64,000 bases of DNA from Todiramphus chloris collaris (taxonomy: Eukaryota > Chordata > Aves > Coraciiformes > Alcedinidae). The stretch spans positions 1,570,450 to 1,634,449 of the forward strand of contig JANVCC010000021.1 of the NCBI GenBank assembly GCA_025345505.1, written 5' to 3'. Shown here piece after piece: positions 21,346-34,409 of the stretch. How positions within the stretch are numbered: position 1 is the stretch's first letter; each line of letters opens with the position of its first letter. Made by a program: the position numbers and the translations under genes. The notes beneath the pieces were generated by a model. That model saw only the letters and a program-made list of their open reading frames with translations. It was not told the origin of the DNA and did no database searches.

Positions 21346-24300
21346 ATTTGTCTAGTTGTAGAAAACACTGTAATTGTCACTGGACCCTTTGAACTTATAT
21401 AGATCACAGGTATTAGGCCACTTTGCAACTCTGTATATGAGAATTCCACTCTGTTACTTTTAAAAAAAGAAAACAGCATATTGTATGTAGCTCCATAATG
21501 ATTAACGATGTATTTCATCCACCACGATTAATGGCAAAGGAAAGGGATTCTCTTCAGTCAAGTGTGATTCTTATCTTTAAATACGCTTAAAACCAGAAAT
21601 ACATAAAAGAGTCACCCATCTTCTTGGTCTTTTACAACCAAACTCCAGGAAAGAAAACGGATCCAGCTCATGAAATTCCAAGTGCAGCTTTTATTTTGGA
21701 TGGAGGTGAAAAAGGTCTGCTGGCACTGGTTGCATCTTCAGTACTGCTGCTTGAGCCTTTGTTCATGGGAATGGAAAGAACATCAAGCACACTTGGTCTT
21801 TGGCTGATCCTGATACTTAAATGAGGTTCTGCTGCAGTTCCCTTGGTTGAACAAAATGAAACAGAGCTTTTTTTTTTACTGGCTGACTGCTGTTCTGTAC
21901 TGCCAAGAGGCCCCTATCACAATAAGAGACTGCTTCTGATATGTCTCTAGGATACATTCTGTGGATGGGTTATTAGTTTGAAACGCAGTCTGCTGTAACT
22001 ATTATATATAAAATCCCTTTTTCACATATTTCTTATGAAATATGGTAAAGGTTTTTTTTTGTGATAAAGACATTAACAGAGTTTGATCTATAGGATCCCT
22101 TTTCTGATAAAGACTATGTAGTCCTTCCAGAAGGATGTGGGGAAGAGGAAGGAAAAAGGCTAAGGTTCAACAAACACATTGACTGTTGTTGCTCACTCAG
22201 TCTGCCACTCCTCGTACTTACACTGATGTAACTGAAGTAGGAAATACAGATTTGCAAAGAAGACAAGAGTCAAATCTATGATACAATATTGAGATACATT
22301 TTGCACTGCAAGCACACAGCTCCCTTCCCTAGGATCCTGTAAAGATGTTGGCATATGTTTGTGTCAACAGCAGGACTAGTCCAGCCACCCACTCAGGCCC
22401 AGGGCACTAGCTAAATGCAATTAAAATTTGCACTGCGTCCCTTTATTTTCCAGCACGTCTTCTTAAGAAAACTTAATGTTACAATATATATGAAAACAAA
22501 TCCATAAACAAAGTGCCACATTTCTGGAAGGTACCTAATTCTTCGTCACTGAGTAACCATCAATCCCAAATGCACAACGAAGCTGGAGGCAAGAGGAGGG
22601 GGGAGGATTGATAGCCAGAGCAGCAGAAAGAAAGACAAGAGCAACTTCAGTGGACTGAAGAGTCTGTTTCATGGATTTCTGTTCACTCGAAGTATGCATT
22701 CACAGGAGCCATAGTTGGATACACACTCAAGGATTAAAAATTCCGATTTCCACAAGCATTTTGCATGTGGATGGAGCAGCAGAATTCTTCCAGAATTCTT
22801 CCTCAACCTGGGAAAAGCAAACCCAGATTGCAGGCCTTGGTGGAGTGAGGTGGTGAAGAACAGGAGGAGGCAAGGGATTTTAGCAATCACATGGATATTT
22901 TTAGGCAGTCATAAAACTCAACTTGTAGGGAATGAGGTGGGGTGGGTGCTGCACACTAATTAATGATTCTTGCAAAGTCATCTTTGAGAGCTACAGACAC
23001 AGCACAGGCCAGACATTTCTGAGGAGAAGGTAATAGGCTTATGACATCCAAATATTTGGGGCATTTTAAGAACAAAAGCAACCATCCTGCAATAAGTATC
23101 CAAAACCTTTTTGTTCCCTAATGTTCTCATCTAGGACAAAACGGGTGTATAATATTATATGGAGAATCTCTGCATTGCCTTTTATGTACCTTCAGCCTTT
23201 TCTGTTGGGCGAGATTGATTGTCTGTTTACAAGTGAGTTATAAGACAAGTAAATCTACAGCAGATCACATCTGGGTTAAGATTATGGAGGTAGCTGCGGA
23301 AGCTGATAAATTATTTTTCGTCCTGGAGAGCAATACACGGCTCAGTCCAGAAGCATAATTCATAATGTATTAATATGTAAGTCTTCAAAGTGAGCTAGCA
23401 AGAGATTTACAGGCTGAAGCTGCTGTTCTGCTACAGCATAAGACAGCTTCCAGAGCAGCATTTGTAAACACAATAAATGGCAGAGGAGTCAATATTGACT
23501 GATGGGGCTGAACACATTCAGTTTCAAAAGGTTGTGGAATACTGAAAAAAAAACAAACAAAAAAAATAATTGTTTGGCTAACAAATAAGTGATGGGAGCT
23601 TTTCTAGACTCACAGCAAATAAAAGAACTTAACTGCCAATGTGTTTGTATATAGAGTGCTGGGCTTCAAATTTCACCCCATAATGCTCTAGTAACCTGTC
23701 TTTGTTTTAAAAGGCACATAATGTTCTTACTTTCTCTGGTTTTATTTAGTTTCTGTGCAGATCTGACATTGCTGGCTTTAATTTTTGAACAGAGTGTTCA
23801 TTTGTTTTCAGAGCTTATATAAAGTGCTACATATATGTATTTCAAAGCAAATAGTATTAATTAAAATGAGAATTTCAGTTTAGCACTGGGACATATTAAA
23901 TTAATATGCAGGGGTGGTATAACTTTTAAGAAGAATATAAAGAATGAAAAATTCTTTATTTTATTCTGCCACTATTCCCTTACCAGCTTCACTGAAATCA
24001 AAGAGGAATATTCAGTGAGTGATTTTTCAACATTATGAGAGATGAATTCACAATATAGCTTTGGTCAGTTCTCATTTTTAGATAAAAAGGTATCAGGAAT
24101 TTCTGGATTGGTTTATGGTTGAAGCACTGAATGACTTGTACAATTCTTCTGATATTATGCCAAGGAAAATTTAAAGAAAAGTATTAGATAAGCAGTTTAG
24201 AAACCAATGGTGTAAAGAGAAATTGCAAGCTTTTACTCAATTTTGGTTAACCGGTCAAGAAGCCAGTCTAAGGAAAAGGAACTGGTGCTATTCTATCCAT

Positions 24301-24507
24301 TGATTACATTTCATTTGATCTGTGTCTATATTATTAAATAAATATGGTAAGGACCACTTCCAGGAATTGAGGCCAAATGTCACAGAAGAGCCCAAATGCA
24401 CACTATTAACACTTTTTCTTCACAAATTGCAACAGCCACATGCAATTTGCCCTTCTGGAATGGTTGCTTGACCATTCTGTGAGCTGAACTGTGACCGAGA
24501 ATTTCAT

Positions 24508-24842
24508 CATAGAATCATAGAATGCCCTGGCTTGGGAGGGACCTCCAAAGGCCATCTAGTCCAACACCCCATGCAGTGAGCAGGGACATCCTCAATTAGA
24601 TAAGGTTGCTCAGAGCCTCATCAAGCCTGACCTTGAGTATCTCCAGGGATGGGGCCTCCACCACCCCCTTGGGCAACCTGTTCCAGTGTTCCACCACCCT
24701 CAGAGTAAAGACCTTTTCTCCAATGTCCAGTCTAGAACTACCCTTCTCTAGTATAAAACCATTGTTCCTTGTTCTTTTGCTACATGCCCTTGGAAAGAGC
24801 CTCTCCCCAGCTTTTCTGTAGGCTCCCTTCATGTACCAGAAG
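24508..24842 (-). mobile_element. CR1 LINE 3' fragment
   Basis: The plus strand opens with CATAGAATCATAGAATGCCC, the complement of a CR1 octamer 3' end. It continues into the complement of the ORF2 C-terminus. On the minus strand the frame reads KGAYRKAGERLFPRACSKRTRNNGF, then KVFTLRVVEHWNRLP, VVEAPSLEILKVRLDEALSNL. That is almost the entire last 75 residues without a break, so this copy is fairly well kept. The 5' truncation is near 24842. The 3' UTR has the GGCATTCTATG type also seen at 54684-55065. Confidence 0.92.
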
Positions 24843-27652
24843 ACTTTGGCCCAGACTGTGTCAGTACAAGTCTTGTTCAAGAGCCTGGTAATGCTTTCTA
24901 GCACCAATTAATTTGATAATGTAGAACTAGATTGGTAGACCAGAGATAGTAGAGAAGATGTATACTGTTTGGAAGGCTGTCCTCTCCATTCCCAACTCTA
25001 TCACTCCATCACTGATGGTCAGGAACTCCAAGTTTAGTCCCTTACCAAATCAGGCACTAGGAAGTCTTTCCCCCAGTATCTAGATGCCTTGTTTTTTCAA
25101 GTTGCAGCGGGTTGAAGACTGCCTAGAAATGATCTTGGAAGGACCAAACCAAGTTCATTGATGTGGCTAGTCACACAACAAAACTAATGGAGCCAGAGAA
25201 TTGAGATGAGCACAACTCCTGAACAATGCAGAAATCAAAATAAACATCTTAAAGCCAGGAAAGACCATGAAAACACTCAGTTTGTCATCATGAAATGGGT
25301 TTGCCTGCGACGTTCTTTGCTGAAGGCCATTGCACGAATAGCGTGTACAACTCTAACAGTGCTTATAACTTGCAAAGACACCAAGTACCTAGTTCACACA
25401 GACATATTTGTGTGAGGACTGCAGAGAGGTTTTCCAGATCTCCTATAATGTGCTTACATGTATTTTTGGAAACTAGAGGAGTAAAAAAAAAAAAAAATAA
25501 AAGGTTCCAGCTGTGAGTTTTATAATGAAGAGCCTCTTCTGGTTTCACTCAGCTGTATAATGAGATGATCCCATGTCTAATCACAGAAGAAGAAAGAATG
25601 AAATGTACCTACGTCCTGTTATGTAAGATGTTTTATAGCTGATCAGATATGTAAAAACAGCAAAATCTGCTTTCATCTGCTAGAATAAGCCATTGCTCAT
25701 ATACGTTTGAAGTTATTTCTCAGTATTTTGTACAATGATGTATGATTAATTATTAGGCAGATGTCATTGTGCTTTGCTTTTGTACAGAATCATCCTTAAG
25801 GGCTACAAAATGTTTGTACCTCAGCTTTTGTTAATTTTTTTCTTCAAGCTTTTCAAATAATTCTGTGAAGACTGCCAGTTAATTTGAGTAGCAAACAGAC
25901 TTACTCATTATTTCAAGCTTATTTTCTATGGTTATGTATTATGGACCAAATCATTTATATAGGAACCAACTCATGAAGCTCAGTGAAATTACACTCATGA
26001 AGTCAAAGAGATATTTCTGTAAGTATATTCTTAAAATTAAACGCTCCCAGAAACTGCCTTAGCTTATGGAAGCCCAACTATTCCCCAGTGGATTATGAAA
26101 AAAGCCCCAAGTACTTAAACAAAAATATTTTGTTAAGTGGCAGATATAATTTTTTTAACAAGATTTAATTTGTTTTTTTAAACTGATGTGAACTCAAGTC
26201 TTTAAAAGAGAAAACAGGTAAGTCCTGAATCAGTGGGCAATGCTATTAAGCTAATGCTGTTAAGTGCAGGCATTAATGAGACACCACAATGGGAGAGCTA
26301 CAGCAGACACAGTATAAATCCCTATTTTAACAGTATGAAACTAGTTACAAACTGACATGTCACTTAACGTGCTTTCGCACATCTAACAGTTTTGCAGATT
26401 GGTTACATAAATGAGTGAAAATAATGATAATAAATGAAATTCATACCCACTCGAACTTTTATGTTTTTGACAGAAAGTCAAGACAAACATCTCATTTTCT
26501 GTATCTTTAAAAACTGAGTTCTTGACAAAGTAAGTTTGACAGCTATGAAAGAAGTCGTTATCCTCATTATGATTGGTTTACTGGATGACACAATGATATC
26601 CTATGACACTTTACAGAGGTTTTAAGACGTGACAGACACTGCCCCAAATTATTTCCTCACTACAGAGAGTCTAAAGGAAATATGACAAAGAAAGGCAAAG
26701 CAATGGAGTAGAAATAACATTTATAATAGCTGTGTCTGGTATACCCAGAAAGGTTTGAAAGGAGGTGGCATCAAGGTGGACTTGATGTTGCTAGTGCAAA
26801 AAGGAACTTCATCCCTGGTATACAGTGAAGAAAAGGCATGACCAAAGAAGACACATAAAAAAAGAAGGCTAAGAATTCCAGAAGAATAGCTGGGCACAAG
26901 GACAATGAAGGGAAGGAGCATCCAGATGCAGATGCATGAGTCTGAAGCCCATGTGGGAGATTCTGTAAATAAGTGACACCAGTAATGCCTGTGCTAACAT
27001 GGAAACCAGAACTGCTCTGAGTCGAGACTGGATCCCTCCCAGCATAAAGTATCCTGAAATTCTGATAGCCTTCCTGGTAAGGTCTGCCAGCTTGCTCTGT
27101 CATATGGCAAAGGCTTGGTAAGGCAGTGTGCTGTTGAGCTACAGTCCTTCTTCATTTGGCAGATCCTATGTAGCTAACTCTCTTGCCATGATATATGAAC
27201 AGCTTCTGAACACCTGATAATAACTAAACATAGATTACTTCGTCTGATAATGAGGGCACCTCAAAAGATTGGCAGTTTGATGTGATTTTTACACTTCCCT
27301 GAAAATGCAATCGAATACTGTCATGAGAGGAGGAAACAATTAATCCATGTGTCCATTAATCGACACATGTCTGAAAGGAGATAGAAGGAGATGAGAGGGA
27401 GAAAAGAAGAGAGCAAGGACATCTTAGTTTTGCAAAAGAGGATGTACCTTCGAAGGCTATATAAAGGATTCTTAATCATTAATAATCTCAGCCTCTCAAA
27501 TAATAAGCAAAAGCCCCTGGCATAACTGCAGGAGTGCGAAACAGACATAGAAATCTCATTTCACCATCTCTGCACTGCGATGCATCTGAAGGCCAGTGAG
27601 GTTTTTTGATAGCTGTGCCTTATAACAAAGCAAATTAATCTCCATTTTGCAG

Positions 27653-27668
27653 CTAGAGAGAGAGAGAG
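27653..27668. repeat. (GA)n microsatellite
   Basis: Eight uninterrupted AG units or nearly so between GCT and GAATTC. Confidence 0.85.
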
Positions 27669-30600
27669 GAATTCGAGCAACAATTTGCTCATTAGTTCTG
27701 CACTGTGGCCTGCCTCTGCCCGATGCTGCCTTCCCTGTGAATTTTTATTGTTTTGGTGTTTGTTTGGTCATAATTATCTCATCTCTACCTACACCAACCT
27801 GTCAGAGATAGTGCTAGTTTTTCCTTACTGATTTGTAATCCTATTACACAGACCATCAGCAGCTTATTTCTGATTACTGCAAGCAGCGAGCTCTTCTGGT
27901 AACAGCTGTTAATATTTGCCCTTGCTTTATTAAGCAACAAGTACTTGTTGCTCGCCCATAATAATGTGAAGCTAATAATGTCATCCCAGGCTGCTTCCTG
28001 GGAAATTATGATCTCCCTGTTCCCTTTCTTTATTTGTATAACACCAGCCAGGTAGTTAACCATCTATTTAGTATATCCATCATCTTGACAAGTCGCAGGA
28101 GCAGGGAAGGCCCAGCAGACATGTCAGGAGGGGCTTTGAGAAGCAAAGATTGCATTAAAAACTCTCCAGAGGGGTTCACAGCCTGTAACCAGCAGGGAGA
28201 TCAGAGTACCTGGGGGAAGTGGTGGCTCAGGCTAACAGGAAACTTGTTGTCATCATGGTACAGCCAAGACTATGGGTGTGCAGGACACCTTTTAGACCAG
28301 TAGATCCCAAGAGCTATCTAATCAGGGAGGATATTTTGAGAGGGTAAGTGGCAGGCAAAGCAATTTGTCACTTTCTTGCAGGACTACAAAAGGCTGAGGG
28401 AAAATTTTAGAGATTTATCAAATATTGGCAAGCTACCATTTCCTTTTTAAGACCTGTGTGGTTTTTTTCCTCTTCCTTGATCAATGCCATTCTTTGGACC
28501 TTTGGAAGATCTCACCCCTCAGTCACAGAGAAAACTTTAGGTTTCTTTGAGATGCAAGTGACTGTTAAAGGAATAGAGGTATTGGCCACAGACAGGATTT
28601 TTCTCTACATATTCATTCTGAGTTGCTGTTACCGTCTTTGAAAAGTATTTTTACTAGAAGTTTCAAATTCCAGACTTTTTAAAAATACCTATTCACACTC
28701 TAGATGTCTGCAGACGAGGGATTTCAAGCTAAGCTATTGAGATTGTTTCTAAACATCTTTCTTACTAGGATGCAGAAACCTTTCAAGCTACAGTCTTCAA
28801 AGCTATTTTTTTTAAAGTTATGCTTGGATAACATTCAAGTCAGTGGAACTGGTGCAAGTGTTGATTTGAAAATACTCAGTGCTAGGAGTTTCACAGCTGC
28901 CTCTGTCTGAGTGTCCCATTTCTCTCACTCTGTCTGCCCCTCAGTCCAGGAAGAGCTTGTCCAGATAGTGATGTACACAGAGGTCCAAATCCATTTGTAT
29001 ATAAGATATACCTTTTACTTTTATGCCTATTTTACACATTTTTAACTTCTAGGTATTCAAATGTCAAGATATTAAAGAAGGAAATTGTTAAAATTGTACC
29101 CTCTTTCTCTCAAGAAAGTGTTAAATTATGGGTAAATCCATTACATTATTCTTCGTCTATATATCTGAAGTTGTCTTGAACGCCTTTCACATCACAACCT
29201 CAAGCACTCTCCCTTTGGGACTGTGGCAGAAAACCCTCAGAAGCAGGAGAGACACTCATGAAGACTATGAAACTAAAGTTCATCAGAACCTGAAAATGGG
29301 AAAATGAATGAAAAGTGCCTTTTTGTACTTATCTTCTAGTCATGAATGACATCTGTTGGAAGGAAAGTATCAGTTCTGAAAAGAAATGATCAATCAGACC
29401 AAGAGACTTTTTTTCACAAAGGTAAGTAAATAATAATTTCAGATTGACTTGCTCTCTTGCATAAAGAGCTAAAATTTTGAGATACATAGAGATACTCAAG
29501 AAAGTGCATGAAAAATGACAGTGTCCCTCACCCCTTGTTTCACTTGGTAGCTTTGCCTCTGATGCCCACTCTGTAGTGTCAGTCTGTAGAGATGCAACTG
29601 AGGGAAAGCTGAAAGTGATGTGTCTGCCTAAAAATAATTAATAGTCAAAGGCTGACTGCTGAGTTGATTAAAGTGTTGAGAGCCATCAAAGCCTGAAGTC
29701 GTACTCCGTTCTTAGGAAAATACCAGCTTCCTATCTCAAAATCCTATCTTAACGTATCCCATTCAGAAGATCTTCTCTTAAATACAAGGAGCCTCAGACA
29801 AGTAAAAATCAACACTTCATATTTTTGAATAGTGGCAGCATAAAGACAGAGAGATTTTTTTTTAAGCTGTGGAGGTTTATAACCAGAAGAAGTGGGATGA
29901 AATTAGAGCAAGAAATGTTAACCTGCACATCACAAAAAGTCTGTTAGACTGAGATGTGGCTTCATATAGGAAACAGTGGAAGATCTGGGATCTTTGGGAC
30001 TTGTGAACTAAACTTGAATCCTCTTGTACGGAATGTAGGCTTAGGAAGGCTTTGGACTAGATGGCTGAAGAAGCCTTTGCAATATCTAATTGAAAACACT
30101 GGTATGAAATAGCCATAGAAGGAATGAAGAAAGGAAAGAAAGGATGCAGGAGGAAGCACAGGTTTGAAAAGTGGAATCTCTAGTCTAACATTTCCAGACT
30201 TGGTGTAAACATGTGTCAGTGGAGTATTTACCACTTGTTTGGTTTTTTTTTTATCTAGACTAAAAAATTATCCTTACTGCAAGCTAGTAAAAAAAGAGAT
30301 CCCTCCAAATGAGTTTGCTTCCTCAACATCTTACAAGGAAATTAAGGATTTTATGTTTTGCTGCTCTACTTCCCTGTATTGTAGTATGTGATCTCCAGGG
30401 CTACAACATACCTTGAGGTACTTCTAGCACTTGTTAATAAGAGTTCTTAAAATAAGGTCGAAAGCCACCACTTTCATCACATTCCTTCAAGTGTCAAGTT
30501 AAATATTCACTAAATAATTAATTTGGCAGTTGGCGTCATGTAACAAGCAGTTATGAATATGCAACAAAATGTTGGCAAAGGGGTAATCTGGATTTAAAAA

Positions 30601-30790
30601 TCTCACTGGAAACATTTCTGAAAAGAGAAGCCTTTATGCAATAAATAGGCGTACAAAAAAAGTGAAGGTATTGTAATTGTGAATGTACATCTATTACATC
30701 ACTACGACAGGGGCAGGTGTCACTCAAAATATTTTTACTGATCTCAAAATGCAGGAAAGTGGGGTTTTTTTTCATCTTTTTGTGTTGCAG

Positions 30791-30986
30791 CCTTCTAGGT
30801 ATTGATGGGCCCAAGGGAGCAGCCTTTGTAGACCAGGCGTTTGTTAACAACACCAGTAAAGTTTTCCTGGAGTGTTTGGTAGAAGAAAATGAACAGAAAA
30901 TCTACAACCAGGACACCAAAATATTTGCTACTCAGATTGTGCTGAGTCTTATTTCAGGGCTAATCTTCTGTTCACACACTTTATGA
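30791..30986 (+). CDS. candidate exon, unidentified (low confidence)
   Basis: A strong acceptor-like sequence (T-rich tract then TGTGTTGCAG ending at 30790) is followed by an open frame to a TGA at 30984-30986. The frame reads LLGIDGPKGAAFVDQAFVNN and then about 45 further residues, including VFLECLVEENEQKIYNQDTK and a hydrophobic end (IVLSLISGLIF). I recognise no family. No polyadenylation signal follows closely. It may be a chance frame next to a pyrimidine tract. Confidence 0.15.
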
Positions 30987-32809
30987 AATCATCAGGCTCC
31001 GAAATGTGTGTGCATCACTCGAGCTCTGGGCAGTGCAAGTTCTGGAGACTAGGAAGTAAGGGAGATAAAAGGCACATAAAAGCCTTATCAGACAGACAAC
31101 TAGTTCAAACAGAGGAACTGCCATTGCTGCAGTCTAACTTCATAGATCTGAAACCCATTTGTAAAGGCAACTTTTTATAAAATTATAAAAGCTTCACATG
31201 ATTTTTTTTTTAATTTTTTTTTTCCTCCCTCAACTTTTGATAAAGTTTCTGTCCTCAGGCTCCTTGGCTCAGATTCCCCACACCGCTTACCTTCCAGCTT
31301 CTAATTTTGTCTCCTCTGTGAGGAGCTCAGGCTCCCAGTATTGCCAATTAAAAAGAAATGAGCTCCTTCAGAGGCTATTCGGCACTTGGGGACTGATTCA
31401 CCCTCCAGTGAGCCTGGGTTAGTGCCCATCTTACGCTGGGCATGCCAAAAGCTGAGGGAAATTAACTCAGAGGTGAAATTAATTCTTCTCCCTCAACCCT
31501 GCTCTTGCACTGTGAGTGCTGTGAGAGATTTGGAGTACTCTTGTATCTATCTCCTCACAAACGTGTTCTCTTAACTAAGAGCAGAAGGACTGGGAAGACA
31601 ATTTATAGGAAACTGCATTTTTCCTGGAAATGTCCTCATGTAATCGTGGAGAGTCTGAGATGTGAAGCCTGAAGTAAAGCAGATAGAAAGTCACACAGGG
31701 ATCTGAGACATCATCCCTGGTATAGCTTGGTTCATTCTGAGTATTTTTATGAGATACAGGTGACGTGTTGGAAGGTGATGTGATGTAAGTAGCATCCAGA
31801 GAGAGAGCTGACTTGGGTGGAGAGAAACCACACTGGTGACAAAGCTTCCAAAGAAGTTCTCAGAAACCTGCAAGACCTGTTTAACTGCTATGAAGTGGTA
31901 AAAAGTGGTGTTGGAAAGGTAGCAGAAATTTCTCAGGAGATGTGTGCAGTCAAGAGCACTTTGTATTTCCAGTAAACTTAAATCTTGAAATACTCTTGTC
32001 CATTAGCTGACCAAAACAGACTCACAGAAAGCTTTATCTTGCCTTTTTTCCTTGCCTTTTTTTCTTCCATGTTAAACTGCCATCACAAGGTGGGAAATTG
32101 GTAAGGGAGGGAGTGCACTAGTGGGATTTCATGACTGTCCACGCAAGAGGGAGAAGTCAACCCATTCATTTCAGGCTTGTTTCAAGTTGCTTCAAAGTGC
32201 TTCCAGCAAAGATAGTCAGACAGTTGCAGAAAACAAAGCAAAAACCTCTAAATACCACGAACTCTACCATCACTCGTCTCATCATTTCTCAGTCTCCTTC
32301 ACCACATCATCTCCTGGGCTATGTGCAAGACAGGTTGCCTTTAATCTTTTCCTGGTTGACTTACATACAAGAGGCAATAAGACAGTCTGGGCTGATGCTG
32401 ATTACAGCCTACAGTGTTGGTTTTATCCTGAGTCCTTGGTTCAGCTGATAACAACTTTGCTCGTGACTCTTCAGTGTATGGCAGATGGGCTTCATAGGTG
32501 TACTGTTGGCACTGGGCTGCTGGTAGCCTTCAAAGACCCTTCTATGCTGAGCGTTTATGCTTCATAAGAGGTGAAACAGCAATGGCTTTATATGTACTCA
32601 ACTGAGGTGTTCTGAGACTCTCTCCGCCTCTTCCAGGAGGGCTGGGTTTCAGCCAATACCAAACAGAGCCCAGGGGAACCAGGAAACAATTGAAGATCGA
32701 AGCAGCAGTCATTTCTTAAGAATAACCCATTCTAGACTAATAACTATGTTTGGAAGTAACCTGGGGTTACAAATAGCAATAATCATATGAAATGGCCCAC
32801 AGTAGTGAA

Positions 32810-32968
32810 TCACAACATCGTTAAGGTTGGAAAAGATCTCCAAGATCATCAAGTCCAACTGTTTACCCAACATTATCATGACCACTTAACCATGTCCTGA
32901 ATTCCCACATCTACATGGTCTTTGAACACCTCCAGGGGTGGTCATTACACCACCTTCCTGGTCAGGGA
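32810..32968 (-). mobile_element. short CR1 LINE 3'-end fragment
   Basis: The complement of a CR1 3' UTR: GTTAAGGTTGGAAAAGATCTCCAAGATCATC, then CAAGTCCAACTGTTTACCC and ACACCTCCAGGGGTGG. Its UTR differs from the other copies (AAAAGATCTCCAAGATCAT), so it represents another subfamily. It stops after about 160 bp. Confidence 0.75.
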
Positions 32969-33886
32969 TGATTTTATTGCAGGGAGGGAATGCAAGGGGG
33001 CAGCAGGGCAGGCAGGTAGGAAGGTGCTTCATCATTTCAAGAGCAAGGTAGCCCACGCAGAAGGTTTGAGCAGTTGGCCTAAGTCAGTTTTAAGATAGCA
33101 CAACATGGGCATAAAGGGAGGACACTTCTCAGCACTAACATCTGCTCAGCTCACCACCTCACTGAGACAGACAGGCAGCAGTTCTGACTCCATGTCCTTC
33201 CCATTGCTTTTCACTCCCTTTCTAGAACTGTGTCTAGAGAAGGAAGTAATATATATGAACCCTAATTCCATGTTCATTTTCTTACCAGTATAAAGATGAC
33301 AGAAGGTCTTTAGGGAAACCATGCAAGGAAAACAGAGCAAGAAATAAATTAGACTTACATTTCTCTTATTTCACCTCCTTCTCGCTATGGAAATAGATGT
33401 TAGTTGTTTTGAAAAGTCAGATAAATGGTGCAGTAATTTATCTTTTGGGGTTTCTTTTTTTTTTGTGTTTGTTTTTTTTTTTTTAATCCACTCTGCAAGA
33501 GAGCTATAAAATAGATGTAGAATATTTAGCTATATATAGACCAGGTGTGAATGCTTGTTCTAAAATGATTCTCGCCCTCCTCTTTTGGTATGTAACAATC
33601 AGAAACAAATGATACATTCTACCAGATACGAAATTATAATTAAAGAAACTAGGAAAGGGATGAGTTAACAAATAGATGAAAGTGCTTCATGTAAAATTTT
33701 TTTCTATCCCTGACAAGAATGTTAGACACTAATTTATGCCTATGATAAATGATTTGTATAAAAATATTTCCACATGCATTATGGACAAATAAAAGATGCT
33801 GTTGAAGTTGTGGTGTTTTTTTAAGATTCGTCCTATTTTAGTCAGCTTTCCATGACATTTACTCTTTGCAATAAGACAACCCCTAA
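32969..33886. other. unique DNA between CR1 copies
   Basis: No gene is recognised. A T-rich run lies at about 33443-33486. Several small frames have no domain. Confidence 0.55.
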
Positions 33887-34409
33887 ATCATAGAATCATA
33901 GAATTGTCAAGGTTGGAAGACACCTTAAATATCATCTAGTTCCAACCCCCCTGCCATGGGCAGGGACACCTCCCACTAGAGCAGGTTGCTCACAGCCCCA
34001 GCCAGCCTGGGCTTGAACACTTCCAAGGATGGGGCTTCCACCACCTCTCTGGGCAACCTGTGCCAGTGTCTCACCACCCTCATGGGGAAGAAATTCTTCC
34101 TACTGTCCAACCTGAATCGACCTCTCTCTAGTTTTAATCCACTCCCTCCAGTCCTGTCACTGCCCTACAGCCTAAAAAGTCCCTCCCCAGCTTTCTTGGA
34201 TCCCCCTTCAGATACTGGAAGGACACAATAAGGTCTCCCTGGAGCCTTTTTTCCAGGCTGAACAACCCCAACTCTCTCAGTCTGTGCTCACAGGAGATGC
34301 TCCAGCCCTCTGAGCATCCTCGTGGCCCTTCTCTGGACACGTTCCAGCACATCCACAGCCTTCCTGTAACAGGGGCTCCAGAGCTGGACGCAGTGCTCCA
34401 GGTGAGGTC

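Larger units (their letters stand above)
19523..24507. other. unique DNA with small LTR remnant, hairpin and AT-rich tracts
   Basis: No gene is recognised. The separately listed features are the inverted repeat 20230-20285, the LTR-end remnant 20314-20357, the TTAC-type repeat 20483-20529 and the AT-rich block 21239-21345. A direct duplication of CAGAATTCTTC lies near 22780-22802. The 23210-23500 block is free of repeats and resembles conserved non-coding DNA (see findings). Confidence 0.5.
24843..32809. other. long repeat-poor unique stretch
   Basis: About 8 kb with almost no recognisable transposon, unusual for this window. It has a GA repeat at 27653-27668 and scattered A- and T-runs. It contains an exon-like stretch at 30791-30986 (listed) and the block 27570-28060, which is rich in TAAT-type homeodomain cores and looks like a conserved non-coding element (see findings). 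The 148-codon frame at 32121-32567 is discussed in the findings. Confidence 0.5.
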
